A stretch of 35,930 nucleotides of DNA, taken from positions 1 through 35,930 of the forward strand of contig JAHEBR010000003.1 in assembly GCA_024642185.1 (NCBI GenBank). The letters are read 5' to 3'. Made by a program: the position numbers and the translations under genes. How positions within the stretch are numbered: position 1 is the stretch's first letter; every line of letters begins with the position of its first letter. Below the pieces are notes generated by a model. The model ran no database searches. It saw only the letters and a list, made by a program, of their open reading frames with translations, and was not told the origin of the DNA. Of the stretch, positions 15,341 through 23,061 are shown piece after piece. The DNA comes from Marivivens sp. GTDB lineage: Bacteria > Pseudomonadota > Alphaproteobacteria > Rhodobacterales > Rhodobacteraceae.

Positions 15341-16708
15341 ATGGCGCCAAAATTTGGAACGAGCGGCCTTCGGGGCCTGGTTGTCGAACTGACAGATGAC
15401 CTAGTCTCGGGCTATATTCGCGCCTTTGCCGCGATCTGCGACACCGGCGGGCAGCTCTGTGTCGGGCGCGATCTTCGGCCCTCCTCACCGCGTATCACGC
15501 GCGCAGTCGTGCAGGCGGCCAGCAAAGCCGGGCTCACCGTTCTTGATTGCGGCGTCCTGCCGACACCGGCACTGGCGCTCGAAGCGCAGACGAGGGGGGT
15601 GGGGGCTGTCATGGTCACCGGCAGCCACATCCCCGCCGATCGCAACGGGCTCAAATTCTACACCGTCGCGGGTGAGATCACCAAAGACGACGAAACACGC
15701 ATTACCGCAGCACTTGGCGAGGCCCCCCAAAAGGACCTGGCCGCGCCGATATTCGACACCCCGGCATCCGAGCATTTCGTCGACCGTTTTCGCAGCGCCT
15801 ATGGCCCCACCGCCCTTCGCGGGCGCCGTGTCGGCGTCTTTACCCACAGCGCGGCCGGACGCGATCTATTGCTCCGCATCTTGGCCGATCTCGGGGCCGA
15901 GACCATCGACATTGGACGTTCGGATGAATTCATACCGGTCGATACCGAAGCGATCGACCCCGAGACCCGCCAAACCTTTTCCGCTTGGGCCAGGGATCAT
16001 CGCCTGGACGCGATTGCCTCGACCGACGGCGATTCAGACCGACCCATGCTCACAGACGAAAACGGCATGGTCATACCTGGCGACATACTTGGCCAGATCA
16101 CCGCCACGGCGCTCGATGCAGAGGTTGTGGTCACGCCGATTTCGTCCAACAGCGGCGTGACCCTGCTGCCAAAGCTGCGCGAGGTGATACTTACCCGCAT
16201 CGGCTCACCTCATGTGATTGCGGGCATGGCAGGAGCCAAGGGGCGCGTTGTCGGTTATGAGGCGAACGGCGGCTTTCTCTTGGGGTTTGAGGCCTCTGGT
16301 CCCACAGGGCCGATCCCTCCTCTACCGACGCGCGACAGCTTTCTGCCGATTATCGCAACACTGGCCCAGCCCGGCCCGCTTTCGGCTAACGTCGCCAGCC
16401 AACCCGCCCGCTTTACCGCTGCGGGCCGCCTGCAAGACGTGCCTGTTGAGATCAGCGCCAGGCTGATCGCACGGCTGGCTTCAGACAAGGACGAACGCGC
16501 TGCATTCCTGCACGGACTGGGCAAAGAGTCTGCCCGCGATACGACCGACGGCCTTCGGATCACCTTGGAAGACGCTGGGATCGTTCATCTGCGCCCATCA
16601 GGTAACGCGCCCGAATTCCGGCTTTACACCGAAGCCGACAGCCCCGCCGCAGCGCAAAACCTGCTCGACCAAGGCATTCTCCGGCTCCGCTCTCTAGTCG
16701 GCCAATAG
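15341..16708 (+). CDS. Phosphomannomutase/phosphoglucomutase family protein
   Basis: MAPKFGTSGLRGLVVEL, CVGRDLRPSSPRI, MVTGSHIPADRNGLKFY, ASTDGDSDRPMLTDE, GYEANGGFLLG, LRPSGNAPEFRLYTEA are alpha-D-phosphohexomutase motifs. Confidence 0.92.
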   Translation: MAPKFGTSGLRGLVVELTDDLVSGYIRAFAAICDTGGQLCVGRDLRPSSPRITRAVVQAASKAGLTVLDCGVLPTPALALEAQTRGVGAVMVTGSHIPADRNGLKFYTVAGEITKDDETRITAALGEAPQKDLAAPIFDTPASEHFVDRFRSAYGPTALRGRRVGVFTHSAAGRDLLLRILADLGAETIDIGRSDEFIPVDTEAIDPETRQTFSAWARDHRLDAIASTDGDSDRPMLTDENGMVIPGDILGQITATALDAEVVVTPISSNSGVTLLPKLREVILTRIGSPHVIAGMAGAKGRVVGYEANGGFLLGFEASGPTGPIPPLPTRDSFLPIIATLAQPGPLSANVASQPARFTAAGRLQDVPVEISARLIARLASDKDERAAFLHGLGKESARDTTDGLRITLEDAGIVHLRPSGNAPEFRLYTEADSPAAAQNLLDQGILRLRSLVGQ

Positions 16709-18016
16709 CGCAGGTCTTCCGACCGCCACATAAGCCGCGAAGCCCGCCTTCTTGGCATCATGCGCCGAATAGATATTCCGCAGGTCCGCCATGTGCGGTG
16801 TCTGCATATGCTTGGCGATCCGCTTGAGATCGAGACCCCGGAATTCGTTCCACTCGGTCAGGATCACCACCAGATCGGCGTTGCGTGCCGCTTTGTAGGG
16901 ATCATCCTGCCAGCTCACCCCGGGAAGAAGCGCCTCGCCTTCATGCCGCCCCTGCGGATCAACCACTTTGACCTTGGCACCGCCACCAACCAGCGCCGGG
17001 ATGATCGTCAGGCTCGGAGCATCACGCATATCATCGGTGTTGGGTTTGAACGTCACCCCGAAGACAGCGACGGTCTTGCCGTTGAAACTCCCCCCGCACA
17101 GATCGAGCAACTTGTCGATCATCCGGCGTTTGATCTCGTCATTCACCTTGATCACCGTCTCCGTGATCTGCATGGGCACCGCATATTCTTGCCCGATGCG
17201 AGCCAAAGCTTTGGTATCTTTAGGAAAACAGGACCCGCCAAAACCAGGCCCCGCGTGCAGGAACTTGTTGCCGATGCGCCCGTCGAGGCCAATCCCCTTG
17301 GCGACCTCTTTTACATCCGCCCCCACGCGTTCGCACAGAGCGGCGATCTCGTTGATGAAGGTAATCTTGGCGGCAAGGAAGGCGTTAGCCGCGTATTTGA
17401 TCAGCTCGGCCGATTCCAGATCCGTCACCACGACCGGAAAATCGCGCAGGAAGAGCGGCCGGTAGATCTCGTTCATCACCTCCGCCGCGCGCGGGTTCTG
17501 AACGCCGACGACCACGCGATCAGGCCGCATGAAATCGTCGATCGCCGCACCTTCGCGCAAAAACTCGGGGTTGGAGGCGACGTCAAATTCGAGATCGGGG
17601 TTTGCCTTATGGATCGTCTGGCGCACCTTGCGGTTGGTGCCGACCGGAACGGTCGATTTCGTGACCACCACAACATAGCCCTTCGCTGTCTGGGCAATCT
17701 CTTCGGCGGCAGCCATAACATAGGTCAGATCTGCGTGCCCATCGCCCCGGCGGGTTGGCGTGCCAACGGCGATGAACACGGCCTCGGCCCCTTCCATCGC
17801 CTCAACAAGATCGGTGGTAAAGGACAGCCTGCCAGAGGCGGTATTCTTGGCAAGAAGATCTTCTAGCCCCGGCTCGAAGATCGGTACTTCTCCGGCTCTC
17901 AGCCGCTCAATTTTTTTGGCGTCTTTGTCTACACAAACTACTTCGTGGCCGAAATCCGAAAAACAAACACCGGACACCAGGCCAACATAGCCGGTTCCAA
18001 TCATGGCAATACGCAT
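16694..18016 (-). CDS. ugd: UDP-glucose/GDP-mannose dehydrogenase family protein (UDP-glucose 6-dehydrogenase-like)
   Basis: MRIAMIGTGYVGLVSGVCFSDFGHEVVCVDKD...GPGFGGSCFPKDTKALARIG...FGVTFKPNTDDMRDAPSLTI. Confidence 0.92.
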   Translation of the reverse strand: MRIAMIGTGYVGLVSGVCFSDFGHEVVCVDKDAKKIERLRAGEVPIFEPGLEDLLAKNTASGRLSFTTDLVEAMEGAEAVFIAVGTPTRRGDGHADLTYVMAAAEEIAQTAKGYVVVVTKSTVPVGTNRKVRQTIHKANPDLEFDVASNPEFLREGAAIDDFMRPDRVVVGVQNPRAAEVMNEIYRPLFLRDFPVVVTDLESAELIKYAANAFLAAKITFINEIAALCERVGADVKEVAKGIGLDGRIGNKFLHAGPGFGGSCFPKDTKALARIGQEYAVPMQITETVIKVNDEIKRRMIDKLLDLCGGSFNGKTVAVFGVTFKPNTDDMRDAPSLTIIPALVGGGAKVKVVDPQGRHEGEALLPGVSWQDDPYKAARNADLVVILTEWNEFRGLDLKRIAKHMQTPHMADLRNIYSAHDAKKAGFAAYVAVGRPALLAD

Positions 18017-18076
18017 CGCAGCCCTCCGCTATTGCACCCTGTTTTGAACAGGCCGCCGAGGAGCGCAAGAAGAAAC

Positions 18077-18733
18077 TCAGCCGCGGACCAGCATCACATC
18101 GTTATACATCATCGGCTGCATGGCGAGGTAGCGCAGTCGCCAACCGCCCGCGAGGCATAGCTCGTTGACCGCACGCGCCACACCGCAGTGATACATACTG
18201 CTGGGTGACCAGACCGTATAGTCGTTAAAGATCAAGACCCCATCCGGCTTGAGGCTCGGAAGTGCGGCGGCGATATCGCGACGGACCGCGGCATAGCTGT
18301 GGTCGGCATCGACATAGACGACATCAAACGAACCGACGGGCAATTCACCCAGGCAATCACCGCTGTCACCCCCCAGAAGGGTAATGCGTGGATCATCTCT
18401 GGAAACCATGTCCAGAACCAGCGGGTTGGAAATCCGGCCAAGGTCGCGGTCAATCAGCACTAGGTTCGATGGGTCACAGCGCTTGAATATCTCGGCCGAA
18501 AAATGCCCGCCATCGACACCAACCTCGGCAATCGCCGCGCCTTTTGGAAGCCTGTCAAGAAGCGCCAGCCGATCCGCAAGAACCTCGCAGCCACGGTATT
18601 TCTCGTCGGGCAGTGGCGGTGCGGGGTTGTGATAGCGCCCGCCCTTACCGCGAAACATCGAAAGCGCCTGCGCAAAATCGCGCCGCTTGCGTTCGACGGA
18701 TTCAAAGGTCTCGACAACCTCGCTGGCACTCAT
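18077..18733 (-). CDS. Class I SAM-dependent methyltransferase
   Basis: AAIAEVGVDGGHFSAEIFKRCDPSNLVLIDRDL...GSFDVVYVDADHSYAAVRRDIAAALPSLKPDGVLIFNDY. ATG at 18733 in ATGA overlap with the upstream gene. Confidence 0.82.
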   Translation of the reverse strand: MSASEVVETFESVERKRRDFAQALSMFRGKGGRYHNPAPPLPDEKYRGCEVLADRLALLDRLPKGAAIAEVGVDGGHFSAEIFKRCDPSNLVLIDRDLGRISNPLVLDMVSRDDPRITLLGGDSGDCLGELPVGSFDVVYVDADHSYAAVRRDIAAALPSLKPDGVLIFNDYTVWSPSSMYHCGVARAVNELCLAGGWRLRYLAMQPMMYNDVMLVRG

Positions 18734-20841
18734 GCGATCAACTCCATCATCTTTCTGTTGAAAACTTCTACATCCCAGCCCCGAGCGCGGGCCGAGAAGC
18801 TTTCGCACCGGCCCTCCCATCCAGCCTCTGTCGCGTGGGCAAGGGCCAAGGGTATCGCGTCTTCGGCTTCCTCATGGACAAAGTCGCCAAATAAATCCGC
18901 GGCGCCCGGCCAGCGCCTCACGATGGGCATAGCGCCGGAGGCCATCCCTTCCATGATCGCGGTGTGGCATCCTTCAGATGAGGATGTGGACAGAACGAAT
19001 CCCACCTCGCGGAACCATTCTTCCATGTCGGCACCCGGTGGATCGAAGCGGATCGCCTCCGACAAGTTCGGATCAGAGAATATCCGATCAAAAACTTGCT
19101 CATAGGCGCGCCGGTCGTTGGGGCTGTCGTCCCAGGCCCAGCGCATCTTCCACGGCATTGCACCGCGAACGATCAACGTAAACCGGGGATCCTTGGCTCG
19201 CAGCGCTTCCAGAATGTCGACCGCCCGATCCAGCCTTTTGTGACCGAACGGAACCAAGCCCACATAGCCGATCCTAAACCGGGCACCGGGCCGTTTCTTG
19301 CGGCGCAACCCCTCACAATCGACATATTGCGGCAACACGTCGATCCGATCAGGCGGGATGCCGTGGGCTTCGATCATCAGCTTCTTGAAGTGCTGAGAGA
19401 CTACGATCAATCGATCGACGGCGGGCCAGTTGACCCTTCCCGGAAAGTCCCGATAAGCCTCGAATCTATGCAGCCGAACGATAAGCCGCGCGCCCTTCGG
19501 CTTGTTGTGGCTGTGCCAGACCGCATTCTCGCCACACCATTCGCAAAAGATGGTCTCCCCCGACGAGGTCTGCTCCAAAACATTGCCCGCCTCGCCGATC
19601 CCTCGCCATGTCTCGCGGCGAAGCGTTAGGCGCGGATCATGTGCGGCACGGTCTAGGAACCGCAAAAGAAACTTGTTGTCGTGGCTCGCAACTCTCAGGG
19701 CAACAGGCTTTGCCGGTTCGGCTTGTGGCGAGGCTTCCCCCAAGACCTTTGCGAGAATAGAGGCGGCGCTCCGCGAACTGGCCATTTCAGCAATAACCGA
19801 AATTCTTGCGCGGGCCGTCGCCATTTCCTGCTCTGTAGCGCCGCTCAGCCGCTGTGCGACACGGCTGGCGATGTTTGGCAACGCCACGTCAAACAGAAAG
19901 GGATAGTCCGCACCCAAGAGGTCGCGGTTGAGCGCGGTATCGTTGAGGATCGGAACGACTCCGAGGGCACAGAATTCCAGAACTTTGGTCGATATTTCGA
20001 CATTGCCGTCATAGTCGCTTGAGCGCAGGCAAAAGCCAAACCGCGCCCGTGCCATCTCTGAGAGGGCGGCGCTATGGGGCAGGTTGCGATGCACCGAAAC
20101 CCCCGGACTAGGTGCCTCGGCCAAGGCCTCAAACCGCGCAACGGCCAAAGGCTGCGCCCTGGCAATGGTCTTGCCGGCAAGCACAGTGATCGCAAAACCC
20201 CGATCCAGCTCTGGCATATCGATCAGATCGCAAAGCCACTCAAGCCCGTAGCCCGGATCGATCTTGCCGCTATAAACAAGGAGTGGCCCAGTCGCCGGCC
20301 CGGGCGGGGGCACAGGCAGGCCATGCACCACAGGAGGCAAGACCTCAACAAGCGCCGCAGGATAGTCGTGGAAGGTTTCGAATATGGCTTTGCTAATAGG
20401 GCTCTGGGTAAGAAGCGGGGCACGAGACCCTATTGCATCAGCGATCCACCCCGGAGCAGAGGCGTCAAGGCGCGGCTTTGCCGAGGGACTATAGGCAATC
20501 ACCCTGCCGGCCCAGCCCTCGTTGGCAAGAAGAGACGACAAGAACGCATCGCCCCGCACAATGATCCTGTCAAATCGGCCGAATTTGCCTTCGAAATTTT
20601 CGAGCGCCGAGGAAATCTCGTCGGGGGTCAATCGGCTTTGCGAACCGATTTCCGTTGGCTCGACCAGCGCAATGTTGGCTGGCAGATCATCCGCCAATAC
20701 GCGCGAGGAAAGCGCTTCTTTCAGGATCAATGTGGTTTCAACGCTCGGCAAAGCGGCCAGCATCCGGCACAGATTGAGAAGCCAGATGGTCGACCCGTCG
20801 ACGAGGTTGAAATTCTGTTCGGCAAGGACAGCTAATCTCAT
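18730..20841 (-). CDS. Glycosyltransferase with two tandem GT-B-like modules
   Basis: 703 aa. First module ends near ...SDYDGNVEISTKVLEFCALGVVPILNDTALNRDLL; second has VDRLIVVSQHFKKLMIEAHGIPPDRIDVLPQYVD...RFRIGYVGLVPFGHKRLDRAVDILEAL...FVLSTSSSEGCHTAIMEGMASGAMPIVRRWPGA. Confidence 0.83.
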   Translation of the reverse strand: MRLAVLAEQNFNLVDGSTIWLLNLCRMLAALPSVETTLILKEALSSRVLADDLPANIALVEPTEIGSQSRLTPDEISSALENFEGKFGRFDRIIVRGDAFLSSLLANEGWAGRVIAYSPSAKPRLDASAPGWIADAIGSRAPLLTQSPISKAIFETFHDYPAALVEVLPPVVHGLPVPPPGPATGPLLVYSGKIDPGYGLEWLCDLIDMPELDRGFAITVLAGKTIARAQPLAVARFEALAEAPSPGVSVHRNLPHSAALSEMARARFGFCLRSSDYDGNVEISTKVLEFCALGVVPILNDTALNRDLLGADYPFLFDVALPNIASRVAQRLSGATEQEMATARARISVIAEMASSRSAASILAKVLGEASPQAEPAKPVALRVASHDNKFLLRFLDRAAHDPRLTLRRETWRGIGEAGNVLEQTSSGETIFCEWCGENAVWHSHNKPKGARLIVRLHRFEAYRDFPGRVNWPAVDRLIVVSQHFKKLMIEAHGIPPDRIDVLPQYVDCEGLRRKKRPGARFRIGYVGLVPFGHKRLDRAVDILEALRAKDPRFTLIVRGAMPWKMRWAWDDSPNDRRAYEQVFDRIFSDPNLSEAIRFDPPGADMEEWFREVGFVLSTSSSEGCHTAIMEGMASGAMPIVRRWPGAADLFGDFVHEEAEDAIPLALAHATEAGWEGRCESFSARARGWDVEVFNRKMMELIA

Positions 20842-23015
20842 GCGGCCTCATCCGCCCAACTAGCGGATACCTCGCCTTCAAGAATTTCGACTTGCCCAGA
20901 AACCATGGCAAAGAGCGGTGCCTCGGCAAGGGAAACAGGCCCAACGACCTTGATCCGCCATCCCCGATCAAGCGCGATCCGACAGGCATCAAAGACCTGC
21001 TTGCTGAGACCGATATCCTCAGCACCCCAAAGGCCCTGCCATTCGCCGCCCGCGCGGGCAATGCCTTGCCAGTCAATCACGAGGGTTGCGGGAGGGCGGG
21101 TTGCGACCTCGGCAAGAATGTCGTTGCGCTTGGCGCATTTCAACGCACCGGGCCAGTTTCGACAAGGGCCGATACCGATGTCGGCGGCCTCGTCTTTGCC
21201 AAGCGCCAGAAATGCGCGAGGAATTTGCGCGATGTCAAAAGGGGGCAATGCGCCGGCCTGCTGCGCCTTTCTAACCTCCTCCTCAACATTGCGAAGGCGG
21301 CGCGAAAGCGGCTTGATCCGCTGGCCCCATGCCAGCGACCAATGGCTTTGGGGTTTGCCTAGAAACGGCAGTGCCTCCAAATGTCGGCGGATACCTTCAG
21401 CCAAGGCACCGACATCTCCGGCCGGGAAAAGCCTTGCCCCGATCTCGTCTGCGATATCGCGCAGCGGCGGCAGATCCGACATCAGTACATGGCAACCATG
21501 CGCTATTGCGCCATAGGGTTTGAGGGGTGGCACAAGCTGGCCGACCTCGCTGTTGCGACGTGGCACCACGACCAGATCCAAAAGGCCATAGACGGGCGCA
21601 ACCTCGGCCCAGGGCACCCTAGGCAGGAAGTGGGTATTGCGCTCGACTCCATATTTCGCAGCGTAGGCACCCAATACGACCTGCTCGGAAAAGCGGCTGC
21701 CAATCAGGCCCTTCGGCTCGCCGCCGCCCGCGCAGAGCAAGCCGACGTCGACCCCCTCGAGCCGCAGTCTGGCGACCGCAGCAAAAAGATCTTCGATTCC
21801 TTCGTGTTCTGCGTAGGAGCCGACATAGCCGATCAGATATCGCGATGTGGTGCCGAGGTCTTTCCGGTCGATTGCCACGCCGGTATTTCGCACCGGAGCG
21901 ATGCCATTTGGAACCCGAATAATGCGATCAGCGGGGATACCCCTGCGTTCCAGCTCAACCTGCATCTGAGGACCAAGCGCGATGACCGCGCGAGCCGACC
22001 GGGCCACCTCGATCTCTTTCGCGCGCTCAAGCTCACGGATGGCCCCGGCCCCGAGGCCCATTTCCCAAAACCCGCGCTGTTCATAAAAGAAGACAGCACC
22101 ATTTGCCCGCGCAGCCTCGGCCGCTGGCTCCGCTATTCGCCAGTTCGAGGCGGCAACCACCGAAGCGGGCCGAAGGGTGGCGATTGCATCCGACAAAAGC
22201 ACAGTTGCCGCCTCTTGGACCGCCGCTTGCGACAGGCCAAGGAGCTGCTGGGTTCGCAGAGTCACATAGCGCACCCCTTCGATACGCCTGTCTGCCTGCA
22301 CCTGTTCATTGGGGCCAAATCCCTCGATCGACCACGGCCTACCGGGAAAAAGGACGACGACCACATCATGGCCGGCACGGCCGAGTGCCTTGGCGACCTC
22401 ATGAGTCCGGATTGCGTAGCCGTTCGATGAATAGGGAAGTGTGTGGCCAACGACATAGACCACTCGATCCGGGATCGCCGGCATCCCTTGGCTTTTCCGA
22501 CGGCCCGCGCCAGCCCAGCGCCCCTCGCTCTTTCCAAAGATGTGAAAATGAACCAGCGGGTTAAGCCCGCTTGCGGCCACGTCCTGTCCACGCTTGAGAT
22601 ATGAGGCAGACGAGAAATGGGGCCCCGGATCCCGCCCTTCAAACCCACCGTGACGCAAAAAGTGTCGCTCGGCCGAAAGCCCCGACGCCGCGACGTCGGG
22701 CTCTTTTGAGAGATACCAGCCCGCATCGAAATAGGGCGATCTACGCACAATAGAGAGTTCGACGGCCTTTCGTGCCAGCGGGGCGGACCTGAAGAGCCGC
22801 CAAAGAAACCGCAGGGCGCTCCAGCGATGTATTTGGCGCCGCAGCTTGATTTCCCTTTGGCACTGAAGCGCCAACGACCGAAAGAACCGCGTTTCGCGGG
22901 TCGCTTGCAGGTGTTGCCAGCTCAAAGCTTCGTCGACACCATCACGCTTCGGCAGTTCCATCTTCGACATTCTGTCAATCCGGCCTTCATTCTGGGCTTG
23001 TTTTGATTCCCTCAC
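20838..23015 (-). CDS. Glycosyltransferase family 4-like protein with N-terminal PDVA-type repeats
   Basis: FDAGWYLSKEPDVAASGLSAERHFLRHGGFEGRDPGPHF...; GT4-like RVVYVVGHTLPYSSNGYAIRTHEVAKALGRAGHDVVVV...RIIRVPNGIAPV...YLIGYVGSYAEHEGIEDLFAAVARL. Start may be internal (MSKMELP, 22970). Confidence 0.83.
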   Translation of the reverse strand: MRESKQAQNEGRIDRMSKMELPKRDGVDEALSWQHLQATRETRFFRSLALQCQREIKLRRQIHRWSALRFLWRLFRSAPLARKAVELSIVRRSPYFDAGWYLSKEPDVAASGLSAERHFLRHGGFEGRDPGPHFSSASYLKRGQDVAASGLNPLVHFHIFGKSEGRWAGAGRRKSQGMPAIPDRVVYVVGHTLPYSSNGYAIRTHEVAKALGRAGHDVVVVLFPGRPWSIEGFGPNEQVQADRRIEGVRYVTLRTQQLLGLSQAAVQEAATVLLSDAIATLRPASVVAASNWRIAEPAAEAARANGAVFFYEQRGFWEMGLGAGAIRELERAKEIEVARSARAVIALGPQMQVELERRGIPADRIIRVPNGIAPVRNTGVAIDRKDLGTTSRYLIGYVGSYAEHEGIEDLFAAVARLRLEGVDVGLLCAGGGEPKGLIGSRFSEQVVLGAYAAKYGVERNTHFLPRVPWAEVAPVYGLLDLVVVPRRNSEVGQLVPPLKPYGAIAHGCHVLMSDLPPLRDIADEIGARLFPAGDVGALAEGIRRHLEALPFLGKPQSHWSLAWGQRIKPLSRRLRNVEEEVRKAQQAGALPPFDIAQIPRAFLALGKDEAADIGIGPCRNWPGALKCAKRNDILAEVATRPPATLVIDWQGIARAGGEWQGLWGAEDIGLSKQVFDACRIALDRGWRIKVVGPVSLAEAPLFAMVSGQVEILEGEVSASWADEAA

Positions 23016-23061
23016 GCAATCCTTAAAGTTGTGTTAGCCATTTTGGTGACACCACCAAGGC

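Noticed and set aside
15601-15661. Atypical active-site motif TGSHIPADRNG in the phosphohexomutase
   Set aside because: Serine and overall motif are retained, and similar TGSHIP variants occur in the family as far as I recall; not reported as novel.
16760-17866. 368-aa plus-strand ORF
   Set aside because: Antisense shadow of the UDP-glucose dehydrogenase gene with no recognisable domain.
21381-22430. 349-aa plus-strand ORF
   Set aside because: Antisense to the GT4-like gene, no coherent family signature.
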